DNA from: Cylicocyclus nassatus
Taxonomy: Eukaryota > Nematoda > Chromadorea > Rhabditida > Strongylidae
Reading direction: 5' to 3'
Assembly: GCA_958299035.1 (NCBI GenBank)
Contig: CATQJL010000316.1
Location: 33,049,441-33,113,440, forward strand
DNA length: 64,000 nt
Under the pieces are notes generated by a model that worked only from the letters and a program-made list of their open reading frames with translations, was not told the DNA's origin and did not search any database. Below, in pieces: positions 32,481-43,189 of this stretch; position 1 is the first letter of the stretch, and each line of letters starts with the position of its first letter. The position numbers were made by a program, and so were the translations under genes.

Positions 32481-35400
32481 ATGGCGAAAGTGGACGTCCA
32501 GGAGATGATGATGGTCTTCAAGGAGATGATCAAAGAAGAAAGGAAGGAGATGATGGAGATGTTCCTGAAGCACATCGGAGGTACGAACCAGAACAGTTCG
32601 ACGGAGATTCCGAACATGATGTCCGCACTAAGCAATCGGATCGAAAAGTTTAACTTCGACCCAGAAGCGGATGAATGTTTCAGCAAATGGTACGCACGCT
32701 ACAAGGAAGTCTTCGTCGAAGATGCGAAGCAGCTCACAGAGAGTGCCAGGGTGAGGCTGCTCTGCGAAAAATTGGACAAGGACAGTTTCGAAAAATACCA
32801 GAGGCATGTGTTACCAAAGGAGGTAACCTCGATTAATTTCGAAGAAACCGTCGAAACATTGAAGCAGCTGTTCGACGTGAAGATTTCGGAATTCACTATG
32901 CGGTACCAGTGTCTAAAACTGGAGAAGGCAGATTCCGAAGATTACCTCCTGTACACCGGTCGAGTGAACGAACTGTGCGAAAAAGCGAAGATCCATGACT
33001 TGGACAGCGATGGCATAAAATGCTTACTGTGGATTTTTGGGCTGAAGAGCCAAAAAGAAGCCGAAATCAGGCAACGACTCATAGCCGTACTGGACAAGCA
33101 GTACAAGGCCGGACGAAAAATGTCGCTGCAGGAGTTGTATTTGGAGTGCGAAAACTTCCTTGGTCTCAAGAAGGATAGCGAGACTGTGGCTGGTTGCACG
33201 AAAATTGTCGAAGCAACAAGCAAGGAAGAACCCAAGAAGCTGGAATGCTGGAACTGTGGTAAAGCTCACTTTGCCAGGGAATGCAAAGCGAAGCTGTGGT
33301 ATTGCAAGAAGTGCAAGAAGACAGGCCACAAGGAGAAGTATTGCGAACAAGTGGCGGACAGAAAAGCACTTGTTCAGCAAGATTCAAAACGAAGAATCCA
33401 CAGAAGCAGCGACACCAGTAAGAACAGAAGTTGGACGAAACCGAAACGTCATGTGCACAGCGTAGCGAAGATTGCAAATGCGATGGTGGATGTCAACTCG
33501 ACACGAATGTATATCGAAGCAAAAGTGAATAGTCATCCAGTTAGTTTCCTGCTGGACACAGGATCAGATATCACCTTGCTAAACGAAGCGGTTTGGAGAA
33601 GCATGGGCACTCCACAGTTGGAAAAAACAAGCGTGATCGTCAAGAATGCTAGTGGAGGCTCCATGAAAGTCCATGGAAAGCTATGGTGCGAGTACGAAAT
33701 CAAAGGATCCAGAAGCGAAGGCTACGCATACGTGACGCCCCACAACTCACTGCTAGGATTAGAGTGGATCCAGAAGAACGAAGATATGTCCTATCACTTA
33801 AGCAGAATGGTTGCCGAAGTGAAAGCAGAGCAAACCAGCGACATCGCTACGAAGCTAAAGAAAACCTACCCAGAAGTCTGCGAAGAAGGTCTAGGACTCT
33901 GCACAAAGGAGAAAGCGCACTTGAGAGTTGACAAAAACGTTCGTCCAGTATTCAAGGCTTGTAGGCCTGTCCCCCATGCTGCGCTCGAAGCCGTCGAAAG
34001 GGAGTTGGATAGACTACTGGAACTAAAGGTCATAAGTCCAGTGACGCACAGTGAATGGGCAGCTCCGATCGTATGCGTCAGGAAGGCGAATGGAAAGTTG
34101 AGAGTGTGTGCTGACTTCTCAACTGGACTCAACAAAGCGCTGGAGTCGTATGATTACCCGTTGCCATTGCCGGAGGATATATTCGCATCCCTCAATGGAG
34201 GCACGGTGTTTTCGCAGATAGATTTGTCGGACGCCTACCTGCAGATCGAGTTGTCAGAAGAAGCGAAGAAAATGGTTGTGATAAACACGCATAGAGGATT
34301 GTACCAGTACAATAGACTGCCTTTTGGAATCAAGACGGCACCAGGGATCTTCCAGCAAATCATGAACAAGATGGTGAGCGGATTGCGAGGGGTAGCAACC
34401 TACTTAGACGACATCTTGGTCTGTGGAAGAACCGAAGAGGAACACATGGAGAACTTATTAGCTGTGTTTGCAAGAATCGACGAATATGGATTCAAAATTC
34501 GTCTAGAGAAGTGTTCTTTCGGTAAGCCAGAGATACGATATCTTGGCTTCATAGTGGATCGAAATGGTAGAAGACCGAACTTAGCGAAGATCGAAGCGAT
34601 CAAGAATATGGATGAGCCGAAGAATGTTAGTCAATTGAGGGCTTTTCTTGGCATGATAACGTACTATGCGGCGTTTATGCCAAGGATCAAGGATCTTCGT
34701 GGACCTTTGGATGCGATGCTGAAGAAGGATTCGAAGTGGGAATGGACTCGAATTCACCAAGAAGCGTTCGAAAAGCTCAAGGAAGCTTTGTCAAGTGAGC
34801 TGAACCTTGCTCACTATGATCCGAAGCAGAAGATCGTTGTCACAGCGGACGCCAGCGACTATGGCATCGGCTGTGTGATATCGCATAGGTATGCCGATGG
34901 ATCCGAAAAGCCAATCGCGCATGCATCGAGATCTCTCACGAAAGCAGAGAAGAATTATTCGCAAATCGAAAAGGAAGCATTGGGAATTGTCTTTGCTGTC
35001 AAGAAATTTCACAAGTACATATTTGGACGAAAGTTTCTATTGTTGACGGACCATCAACCTTTGCTAGCCATCTTCGGTGACAAGAAAGGAGTTCCAGTCT
35101 ACTCCGCTAACCGACTCATGAGATGGGCTACAATACTGCTTGGATATGACTTTGACATAGAGTATGTCAAGACTACGAAGTTTGGACAAGCAGACGGCTT
35201 GTCACGGTTGATGAAGAAGAATCAGAATCTCGAAGAAGATGTCGTGATAGCTGCTGTTGAGAACGACGTTGACTATATGCTGAAGAGCTGCATAAGGAAA
35301 CTGCCAGTAACGGTATCTGATGTACAAACTTGGACGAAGAAAGATCCAGTACTTAGAAGAGTACTCACTTACGTGCAGAAAGGAAAGTGGCCAGAAGTAA

Positions 35401-36701
35401 ATGGAGAAGTGGCACATTTTCGAAATCGAAGAGAGACATTGTCAATTGTGGAGCAGTGTCTGATGTCAGCCGAAAGGGTAGTGATACCCAAGGAGCTTCG
35501 AAGAAATGTTCTGAAGGAACTGCATATTGGTCATCCAGGGATTGTAAGGATGAAGAAATTGGCTCGAAGTTACGTTTACTGGCCGAATATCGACAAAGAT
35601 TGCGAAGACTTGGTACGAAGATGTACGAAATGTCAGGAGTTAGCCAAAAATCCGACGAAGGTACCATTAGAAGCATGGCCATCCGCGACTCGAGTGTGGC
35701 AGAGGATACACATCGACTTCGCTGGACCTATGCAAGGAGTCTTCTACTTGGTCGTGGTAGATGCGTACAGCAAATGGCCTGAAATGATCGAGATGAGCAA
35801 TATCTCGGCTTCGAAGACGGTGAAGGCTTTGAAGAATTTGTTTGCGAGATATGGATTACCGCAAACAATAGTGAGCGACAATGGTACCCAGTTTACATCG
35901 GATTTATTCAAGAAAATGTGCGACGAAGGTGGAATTACCCACATAAGGACTGCTCCATACCACCCTCAATCGAATGGACAGGCAGAGCGTTTCGTTGATA
36001 CGCTGAAACGCGGAATCAAGAAACTAGAGGGGGAGGAGAGGCCAACAGAAGAGACTCTAAATGTGGTGTTACAAGCGTATAGGACAACACCAAATACGAA
36101 CTTAGACGACAAGACGCCAGCGGAATTGTTCCTAGGCAGAAACTTGCGCACAAGGTTAAGTCTGCTACTACCGATGTCCGAAGATGCAGAAGATCCTCTC
36201 GCGCAAAGAAGACGGGAACGCATGAAAGATCAATTCGACAAGAAACATGGAGCATGTCGAAAGGAATTCGAAGTTGGTGACCTGGTATACGCCAAGCAAT
36301 GGAAGCCACCCCACTTCCATTGGATGAAAGGAACGGTGATGAGACGTATTGGACGTGTCAATTATGAAGTTATGGTTGGCGACGAGGTGTGCAAGAAGCA
36401 TGCAAATCAGCTACGGCATCGAAGCGATAGCGAACAGCTCGCCGTTCGACAACAACTTCATCAACAGTCCGAAGCCTTGAAGATACTCCTAGATGTCTTG
36501 ACAGAAGACGACACTCTACGGAGGAATAGCAGTGCAGCCGACGACAATCCCGAGCAAGCGATCGTGAGCGATGTGCCAGCACCCGTGGATTCAACGACAT
36601 CGACGTCGACGTCAAGCCACGAGACCTCCTGGCCACCGCCAACGCTTCGGAGATCGAGCAGAACGAGAAGACCGGTACAACGGTTCCAACCTAGTCCATA
36701 G
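32481..36701 (+). CDS. Ty3/gypsy Gag-Pol polyprotein, single frame
   Basis: A 1406-residue frame runs from ATG 32481 to TAG 36701. An N-terminal Gag-like region is followed by two zinc knuckles at about 255-290 (one CX2CX3HX4C variant, one CX2CX4HX4C). Then come an aspartic protease (LLDTGSD, about 357), a reverse transcriptase with YLDD near 640, an RNase H (ADASDYGIG near 790; TDHQPLLAIF) and an integrase with an HHCC zinc finger near 1010-1050. The integrase DDE set lies at IDFAGP, SDNGTQF and NGQAERF (about 1078, 1132, 1167), and a basic GPY/F-like tail follows. PR-RT-RH-IN order assigns it to Ty3/gypsy. Gag and Pol are fused without frameshift or stop, so regulation of their ratio is unclear. 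All catalytic residues looked for are present. Confidence 0.95.
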   Translation: MAKVDVQEMMMVFKEMIKEERKEMMEMFLKHIGGTNQNSSTEIPNMMSALSNRIEKFNFDPEADECFSKWYARYKEVFVEDAKQLTESARVRLLCEKLDKDSFEKYQRHVLPKEVTSINFEETVETLKQLFDVKISEFTMRYQCLKLEKADSEDYLLYTGRVNELCEKAKIHDLDSDGIKCLLWIFGLKSQKEAEIRQRLIAVLDKQYKAGRKMSLQELYLECENFLGLKKDSETVAGCTKIVEATSKEEPKKLECWNCGKAHFARECKAKLWYCKKCKKTGHKEKYCEQVADRKALVQQDSKRRIHRSSDTSKNRSWTKPKRHVHSVAKIANAMVDVNSTRMYIEAKVNSHPVSFLLDTGSDITLLNEAVWRSMGTPQLEKTSVIVKNASGGSMKVHGKLWCEYEIKGSRSEGYAYVTPHNSLLGLEWIQKNEDMSYHLSRMVAEVKAEQTSDIATKLKKTYPEVCEEGLGLCTKEKAHLRVDKNVRPVFKACRPVPHAALEAVERELDRLLELKVISPVTHSEWAAPIVCVRKANGKLRVCADFSTGLNKALESYDYPLPLPEDIFASLNGGTVFSQIDLSDAYLQIELSEEAKKMVVINTHRGLYQYNRLPFGIKTAPGIFQQIMNKMVSGLRGVATYLDDILVCGRTEEEHMENLLAVFARIDEYGFKIRLEKCSFGKPEIRYLGFIVDRNGRRPNLAKIEAIKNMDEPKNVSQLRAFLGMITYYAAFMPRIKDLRGPLDAMLKKDSKWEWTRIHQEAFEKLKEALSSELNLAHYDPKQKIVVTADASDYGIGCVISHRYADGSEKPIAHASRSLTKAEKNYSQIEKEALGIVFAVKKFHKYIFGRKFLLLTDHQPLLAIFGDKKGVPVYSANRLMRWATILLGYDFDIEYVKTTKFGQADGLSRLMKKNQNLEEDVVIAAVENDVDYMLKSCIRKLPVTVSDVQTWTKKDPVLRRVLTYVQKGKWPEVNGEVAHFRNRRETLSIVEQCLMSAERVVIPKELRRNVLKELHIGHPGIVRMKKLARSYVYWPNIDKDCEDLVRRCTKCQELAKNPTKVPLEAWPSATRVWQRIHIDFAGPMQGVFYLVVVDAYSKWPEMIEMSNISASKTVKALKNLFARYGLPQTIVSDNGTQFTSDLFKKMCDEGGITHIRTAPYHPQSNGQAERFVDTLKRGIKKLEGEERPTEETLNVVLQAYRTTPNTNLDDKTPAELFLGRNLRTRLSLLLPMSEDAEDPLAQRRRERMKDQFDKKHGACRKEFEVGDLVYAKQWKPPHFHWMKGTVMRRIGRVNYEVMVGDEVCKKHANQLRHRSDSEQLAVRQQLHQQSEALKILLDVLTEDDTLRRNSSAADDNPEQAIVSDVPAPVDSTTSTSTSSHETSWPPPTLRRSSRTRRPVQRFQPSP

Positions 36702-36838
36702 TATGTTATCGTATGTTTGTTTTATTAATTTTGTAGTTGCTTAAATGATAGTGATATCTATGTATAATCGATTTTTAGCTGTTCATATTTGTAGTTCATG
36801 CTTTTGTCGTAGGCTAGTTCTGTTGTAACTACCCTACT

Positions 36839-36846
36839 GGGGGAGG
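36839..36846 (+). other. Polypurine tract
   Basis: GGGGGAGG lies immediately before the 3' LTR, the expected position for the plus-strand primer. Confidence 0.8.
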
Positions 36847-37091
36847 TGTTGTGTTAATGTCTGATCAGTTGTTTCCTCGTATGATCTGCCCTCGCTGAGG
36901 CGCCTGCAGCCTCATTGCGCGGGAAATGAGCGCTATAAAAGGCGCTCGCTGTTAGCCATTGTCAGTTCGTTCGTTCGTTCACTCATCTGCCTCATATTCT
37001 ATTATTCTCTATTATTTCTTTAATAAATATATTTCCTTCTGTGCCTGCCTCAGGACGAAGAGTCGACGTGTCCGACGTGGAGGACACAACA
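36847..37091 (+). repeat. 3' LTR
   Basis: Same 245-bp sequence as the 5' LTR, with TATAAAA at 36934-36940 and AATAAA at 37022-37027. It abuts a long ATT microsatellite. Confidence 0.93.
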
Positions 37092-37246
<155 letters not shown>

Positions 37247-37252
37247 GCATCG

Positions 37253-38259
37253 TATACATCTAAATTGACGTCATCTGTACGTATTCGAGTGTTTTCCGGC
37301 CATGCTGTCGTCTTCATGCCTTTTCTTCCCGGACTAGATTTAATTGATAAAGACGAAAAAGTTCATAAATATCTTTGGAGAAACGCACGCTCCACAGATA
37401 TAAAAGTCAGCGCTATTTGACTAAATGACTTCTCAGGCAAGAGGTGTTTTTATTGTCAGTTTATCTTTATTATTTTACAAGCTCCAACGGATTTTTCTTT
37501 TTTTATTATTGAAAAATCACGTTCAAGCAGTGAGCTTTCTAATTGGTAGGAGAAACGAGGCGATTGTCCGGAGGGCAACTATCGCAGGAATGTGCGAGAC
37601 GAGTGCGATATAAGTGCGAGGTAGTCGCGAGGAGATTACTGCCTTCCGAGGGAGCGACTGGAGAAGAAGCGGCAGGCCTTTGGAAAATCCTGATACACCG
37701 CCATGAACATGTATACATAGTACTGGAGTGGTAATGGACAGTCTGGAAACTTTGAAATATTATGGTAAAAAAACTTAAACATTGGATGAATAACAGCTAC
37801 ATGGAATGTGTTTTATGACATTTCTTAGCAGTTGTCGCACAAGATTTTACAAATTTAAGGGTCATTAGATCGAAGTTGTGTCGTTTTCAGACAAGAGCCT
37901 AGCACGAGTCCGCTTCTAGGCTTTTTGAAAACGAAGTCACTATAGAGCATGTCAATCGTGTGATAACCTGTCAAAAAAGCTTGCGTTTGACTAAATGGCG
38001 CTTATCCTTGGTGCTAGGCCCCGACTCCGCAAAATGATATCCCCTTTGCTTTTTGCTCCCAAACAAAGTCCAGCCTGCTTCTAGACGATCTGTGCCGGGC
38101 CCTGTTCCAGACCTATCTCAAAACCACTCAGAAGTAATAATAGACATATGTTTTAAACACCGTAAGATGAATTCTCCTTTTTCTAGCAGTAATGTTTCTG
38201 TTCAGACTCCCAGACTGTGCAAATAATAGTTGAAATTTTACTAGGTTTTTTTTACTTAC
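37253..38259. other. Unassigned stretch; possible degraded hAT remnant
   Basis: Between about 37889 and 38103 the words CAAGAGCCTAGCACGAG and CTGTGCCGGGCCCTG are loosely inverted, with TTTTCAGA and TTCCAGAC as possible eroded 8-bp flanks. The internal word TCCCCTTTGCTTTTTG also occurs in the hAT MITE at 60774-60997. A cytosine/guanine-rich unassigned patch lies at 37550-37700. No gene is supported. Confidence 0.35.
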
Positions 38260-38444
38260 CCTGAGTTTGACTTTTTTGAAAATTTCATTCCAACCTATAA
38301 CATGAGCTTCGCTCATTGTTGGATGACGTAAGCAAATGCAATACGAGCCCCAAATCAAGTAAAACATAAAACTTTGAGCAACTAGGACGTCATTCAATGC
38401 AGCTTCTCCTTCGCTTTCTAATGGACATTTTTTCTGTCTGAATT
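38260..38444 (-). CDS. Minus-strand exon candidate, product unknown
   Basis: The minus strand has an acceptor word CCTTCAG before 38444 and a perfect donor AGG/GTAAGT at 38259, enclosing 185 bp open in one frame. The 61 residues begin FRQKKCPLESEGEAALNDVL, pass through a hydrophobic patch (SFMFYLIWGSYCICL) that could be a membrane segment, and end WNEIFKKVKLR. It needs one base from the exon before and ends in phase 0. The frame is open further upstream, and an A-rich CAG acceptor near 38470 is a second possibility. Family not recognised; no partner exon was identified. Confidence 0.4.
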
Positions 38445-38743
38445 CTGAAGGTTTCGAATATGAGTTCATCATCAAACTGTTTTTTATACCCTTAAGCTAT
38501 ATCTTGAAATGTCAAAATCTGATATTAGAGCGATGAAGCTCATTCGCTTTGTAAAATTGACGTTCAGTTATAATCAATTGTTGAATGTTTTAAATGTCGA
38601 AAATTTATTGTTAAAGCTTTTGTGATTTACGAATTTGCAAAACTAAGTACTTCTGAATTATACCGAAGAATACTGGAAAGCAACATGGAGGTGCTCAAGT
38701 ATTTCGGAGTAATGCACTTTGCAAAATCTATCTAACCATTACT

Positions 38744-39186
38744 TTAAAGGCAGTCTCCCGGCAGATTTTGCATTTCCATCTCTTTGCATGCTTTGGGCCT
38801 TTTCGACCCGTGGACTCCGAATATGAGCTTCAAAACGGGTGAAAAAACCTTTTTCGGGGAGTTTACCCAATTTCCAAAAGTCAGCTTGGACGAGAATTTC
38901 AATGGAAAGTTGGGAAGCCCTGGCACGCAGTCCCTGCTGCCTGTAATTTTTGCTTTGGATAACATGCAAAATGTGAGAGAGCGGTTGTGGGGTCTCGCGC
39001 CGAACGGTAAGCGAAGTCGTCCAGCGCGCGCCAACTGGGGTTGCGTGCGCCAGTTCAAGGGCAATCTTTCCGGCCCATGGGGAACACCAACCAGCTGGAC
39101 TGCGCCCTGGAGGTCAGTGGGATGACCAGGAAGCCCACCACGGCAATATCCCACAGGGCGCGAATCTGCCGGGACACTGCCTTTAA
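38744..39186. mobile_element. TIR element with TTAAAGGCAG ends
   Basis: AAAGGCAGTCTCCCGGCAGATT-like left end pairs with AATCTGCCGGGACACTGCC at the right (about 22-bp TIR with one or two mismatches), with TTA-type flanks. The 440-bp interior is clearly GC-richer than the surrounding DNA. The 113- and 136-codon frames inside overlap on opposite strands and match no known protein. Similar CTGCCTTTAAG words occur near 15450 and 42730, so the family is dispersed. Confidence 0.72.
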
Positions 39187-41548
39187 CTTGAAATGGAAAT
39201 TTCTAAGAATAGGCAATATCAGGTTAAGTAAAAATTATAGGTTAGAAACTCTGATTTTGAGCGACCAGCAAAGGTGTGCATCGGGGACATTGTTTAGAAA
39301 AAACGTATATCGTTATTCTGAATGAATCAAGCATAGGTACGGGGCTTACCAACCGCAATGTCTGGTGCATCTCTGCTCCCGCGCGGATTTCTCAGAACAT
39401 GCTCTCTGAGCATTTTCCTAAAGCGAGCGTGGGAAAGGCGGAGCCTCAATCGACTAAAAGTGATTAGAGACCATGCTTTCAGAACAGGCGCAGAGTCCAG
39501 CGCGAGAGGGAAATGCTAGTGCTTTCGACACTTCAGCTGATAATCCCTGTATAAGAACTCTCGGATCGAACTAATATGTACATTCGAGACGACTCAAAAT
39601 TTTGAATATTCAAACTGAATTTGGTAAACAGTTACAACAGAATTACACTCAAGTTTTATCCTTTTTCGCATTTTCGGATACTCTGACATGCGTTAAAGCT
39701 TAATCAACTCCCATTTCTCTTTAATGGTGCACTAACCAAGATCAACAGAAGGCTGTTAGAGTTGATTCCGCTTATCAGAATTATGATATGGATTCATCTT
39801 CAAAAGCGATACGACTCTAAATCAAAAATTATATCCTTGCTGCAAGTAGTCAATGCAGCTTGTTACAAAAATCACCAAGAATTATCAGTTATTTACAAAC
39901 AAATGCTGTACCGCCTTTTCCACTTCTTGATTTCTAAAACATAAGAGCATTTTTCATTGTGTTTTGCTCTTTGATCAAAATATGCGCAATCCTTCTATCA
40001 CATAGTGAACGAGCCGCTGTTGAACAGGCTTAAACAATGGCTTTCTGAAGTCGCTAAGCCCCGCTTTTTGCGTTCCGTAATGCACAGAGATTGAAAAATT
40101 TGCCAGCCGTTGAAATGGAATAAATTACGAAGCTGCCTATATAATAAAGAAAAGCATTTGACAAGAAATGGCTTTCCTAGATGCATATCATTCAAAAGCT
40201 CCTGAAACGCTGATTACAGATTGCTCATCCACATTTGTCAAACAATTCAAAGGATTCTGGTTCTAGATTGCATGGTCAAGTCCCTTTTGTAAACGTTGTT
40301 TTGCAGTGAGTGCGCTATTATTATAATGTCAACTAAGTCTTGTAATCGATTCTCGCTTTTGGGTATTGCCGCGCGTTTTCAATGTTGTGTAGAGTGTGTA
40401 CTACAAGCTGACTCAAACCGCTTGCTTTTCAATAACGAAACAGGAAAATCCTGAGCATTTTTCGGAAGCTAATGAATTTGAGAATATTGAGGTTATGAGC
40501 AAAAATGAAGCCGTTCGCAAAACCAACACAATGACCCGATACACATCATCTGTTGCTAAAGTTTAATTTATTTAACTAATTAAAGAAGGAATGAGTTTGA
40601 AGACAAATCGAAACTTGGCGCTTTTACATAGTTGGAATCGTTATAAGAAAAAGTGATAGATCTTTACCAGTGGAATGAGCATATAGATTCACTATCAAAA
40701 ATGCCTTTAAAGATCATCACAGTTCTTATATTGTAAATAACCGCCGGGAATGAATAAACAGAAACAGAAACCTTCGTAGCGGCGTCAGAATTTCACTGAA
40801 CAGTGTTACAATGTTTTGAATCGAAAATCGCAAAACGAACAGAACTTATGCAGCAACCTGATATATTCTGTATCCCTGAATATGAGAATTTTAGGGGGAT
40901 TTTAGATTTCAATCGATTATTTTAGTCCCGTAACAAACTACGAAACTCAGTGTCATCTAAGGCCAAACAGTGTTTGCGGATTTTCAGTGGACCCAGAAGG
41001 CACAAAGGGCAGAATCGAAATCGACATAGGAAGGAGGATATTTTAAAATACGAGAAAGGCAAATGAGCCAAACGCCCTTGTCTACATTGTTTATCTGAGT
41101 GTAAGCTATGGCCTTCAAATAAAGTCACATGGCTATCCGAATCGATTTTGCTAAACCGATACTTTGCCGCCATAATGATTGCAACTTTACTTTAGAACCT
41201 ACATTGCCTTTAGTGAAAGGGTAAATGTTATAAGTGTTGAAACTAGTTGTCTCACAAAACTTGTACTCGTGTATTTGATGTAACTGGTTAGTCAAGTACG
41301 TGACTCAATACTGTCCATTGTGAAACAATGCAAAGAAATGGGGGTATATTTTTTTGTTACATACGAATATTAGATTTGCTTTATTCAAAGGGATAGTGAG
41401 TGTGAGTGCAAGAATTTTGTGGTATTGTGAAGTTCGACATTTTCAGTTCCACTGCTGCATAGTTTTGCATAAAGTTTACATATTTCAACTATTGGTTATG
41501 TTCTCTGTAATATTACTCATTCATGACTTGCACCTTTTCTTGTACTAG
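39187..41548. other. AT-rich non-coding stretch
   Basis: No palindrome, transposon end or splice-supported frame was recognised in this 2.4-kb segment. The longest frames (83 codons minus at 40922, 64 plus at 41354) have no coding features. It may be intron or intergenic DNA. Confidence 0.4.
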
Positions 41549-41990
41549 TGGGAAACCCGCGTTTGTTGAGGATGACCACGTTGCTTGGTAATTTTACTGT
41601 ACTCTTGAGCTCCGGTGTTCGCTTTCATTGATGGTATGTGTTTGCCTCAGACAATCCTTCAAAGATCATGGCTGCTAGGGTGTCCCGGTCTCAAGCTCGT
41701 ACAAAGGATCAACGAGAAGAAGGATTGCGAACAAACACTGGTGGTCTGATGATCTTGCCCTTGCCCCCATCTTCGTCAAAAGAGGTCAACATTGTTTTTC
41801 GAAAGTGTTTTCTAAATTTTAACTTAGCTAATGAGTGGGTTTGATTCAGATTTTTGTTCCTTCCAACAAATCAAATAAAGTGTGGCGCCTTAATCTCTAA
41901 AATCTATTTCAGAGGACCAGCCCCGCACAATGCAGTCGCACACTGCATATGCTGCAGCGTGCAGAGATCATGCTGCGCAGAGTAGCGTAG
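41549..41990 (+). CDS. Three in-phase exon candidates, product unknown
   Basis: Exon 41549-41587 (acceptor TTGTACTAG, donor G/GTAATT), exon 41651-41784 (acceptor TGCCTCAG, weak donor GAG/GTCAAC) and exon 41913-41990 (acceptor CTATTTCAG, ending in TAG) join without phase conflict. The middle exon is the most convincing: it reads KIMAARVSRSQARTKDQREE, then NTGGLMILPLPPSSSKE. The GGL-LPLPP stretch recalls proline-rich linkers but does not identify a family. The first exon's phase fits the exon at 23740. Caution: the last exon shares ATGCTGCAGCGTGCAG with the repeat at 43190, and without it the frame stops at 41844. Confidence 0.4.
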
Positions 41991-42426
41991 TTCTTGTTTT
42001 AACCACTCTTCCTATTTCCTTACTCTTGTTCTTTGTTCAGCTTCCAACTTTCCGAGTTTTTCCTGTCTGAATCGCTTCTCAAGAATTTCCTAAAGTGTTG
42101 ACCTTAAATTTCCGACAGCTGTTTCCGTTGTTGTAAAAGTACGAAGTTGCGGTGTTGCCAGGGTTGCCGGTCTCGTTGAGTTTGCCGGAATCGCAAGTGC
42201 CGTTGGCGCTTGCTGACCCCATTCGATCATGAGTAAATTGCATTTGTGCGATTTCATAGCGTTGTTCTCATGTTTCTTGCCATTGCCAATCCTGTCAACA
42301 TTCCTGGCAACCTGGAAATACCAGACATCCGCAACAATCGTCGGCAACCTATAGCCAAACAAAATGGAGATTCAAAGTCAGCGTCAGGCAAATTGGACAT
42401 CAGGGGTCCTGATGTGGAAAGTAATT

Positions 42427-42675
42427 TTGGGGCCCTAACTAAGAACTGCCCAAGCGGCAGCTCAAATGGAACTCACAGTTGAGATATTCGCCTCCAAACT
42501 GGACCCGCGATCGTATGATGGATTGTGGCGCAACACGCGTGGATCCTCGCGCGAAACTGATGTGTCGTGCCATCCATGCGAATACGATCGCGGGGTCCAG
42601 TTTGGAGGCGAATATGTCAACTGTGAGCTCAACATCTGAGCTGCCTCTTGTGCAGTGCTTTAGTTAGGGCTCCAA
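42427..42675. mobile_element. Palindromic MITE, TIR TTGGGGCCCTAACTAA
   Basis: Arms of about 95 bp (42427-42523 and 42580-42675) are near-perfect reverse complements, sharing ATATTCGCCTCCAAACTGGA and GATCGTAT. The 55-bp loop has GGCGCAACACGCG. The plus frame 42246-42482 (starting GTG; ATG at 42270) runs into the left arm, and a GTAATT donor at 42421 would end it before the MITE. That frame (NIPGNLEIPDIRNN...) is a weak exon candidate only. Confidence 0.85.
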
Positions 42676-43189
42676 GATTACCCTTTAGGTGAGATCCCCA
42701 TAAGCCCAGATCTGCCTGGATGCTGCCTTTAAGTCGAAATGTACAGGTACAGAAATACACACTTCAAAGAAAGGCAGATATAAAAAACAATTCAGCTGCA
42801 CTTAGAGGGAGATACAATACATAAGAAAAAGGTGAAAAGTGACATGGATGCGCATTCACACGTGGTGTCAGCGCATTGACGCAGTTCACTCAAACCTAAA
42901 CCTTATATGATCATATATGTTAGAAATTGTACTTAGAATTTGTTATGGCGAATAATGACATCCGAGGAAATCAGCAGCTAAGATCTAGATGAAACGAAAT
43001 AATGTCTTCATGCGAGAAAATGTCTAAAAATTTTGAACATCCTTTTCAGCGAAACTATATTTGAAATCAAGGTAAATCTCACATGAGAACATGTGCATAA
43101 AATTACAATATGCTGCTATTAAAACGAAAAAGTGATGAAATACAATATGAAAGCAAGTCCGGCAATGTTGTAAGCAGCATGAACCTGCA

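Larger units (their letters stand above)
32124..37091 (+). mobile_element. Intact Ty3/gypsy LTR retrotransposon
   Basis: Two 245-bp LTRs (32124-32368 and 36847-37091) read as identical base for base, with TGTTGTGT...ACACAACA ends. ATTAT flanks both sides (32119-32123, 37092-37096), fitting a 5-bp duplication, although the ATT-rich target makes this ambiguous. The internal part has a primer-binding site, one Gag-Pol ORF and a purine tract. Identical LTRs and an intact frame mean very recent insertion. No env-like ORF is present. Confidence 0.95.

Noticed and set aside
38744..39154. 136- and 113-codon overlapping frames on opposite strands
   Set aside because: Both lie within a GC-rich TIR element and match nothing known; long frames are expected there from low stop-codon density.
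41651..41784. Assignment of the GGLMILPLPP exon to the NECAP endocytic adaptor family
   Set aside because: Only a short proline-rich stretch is reminiscent; none of the conserved PH-like domain of NECAP was found nearby.
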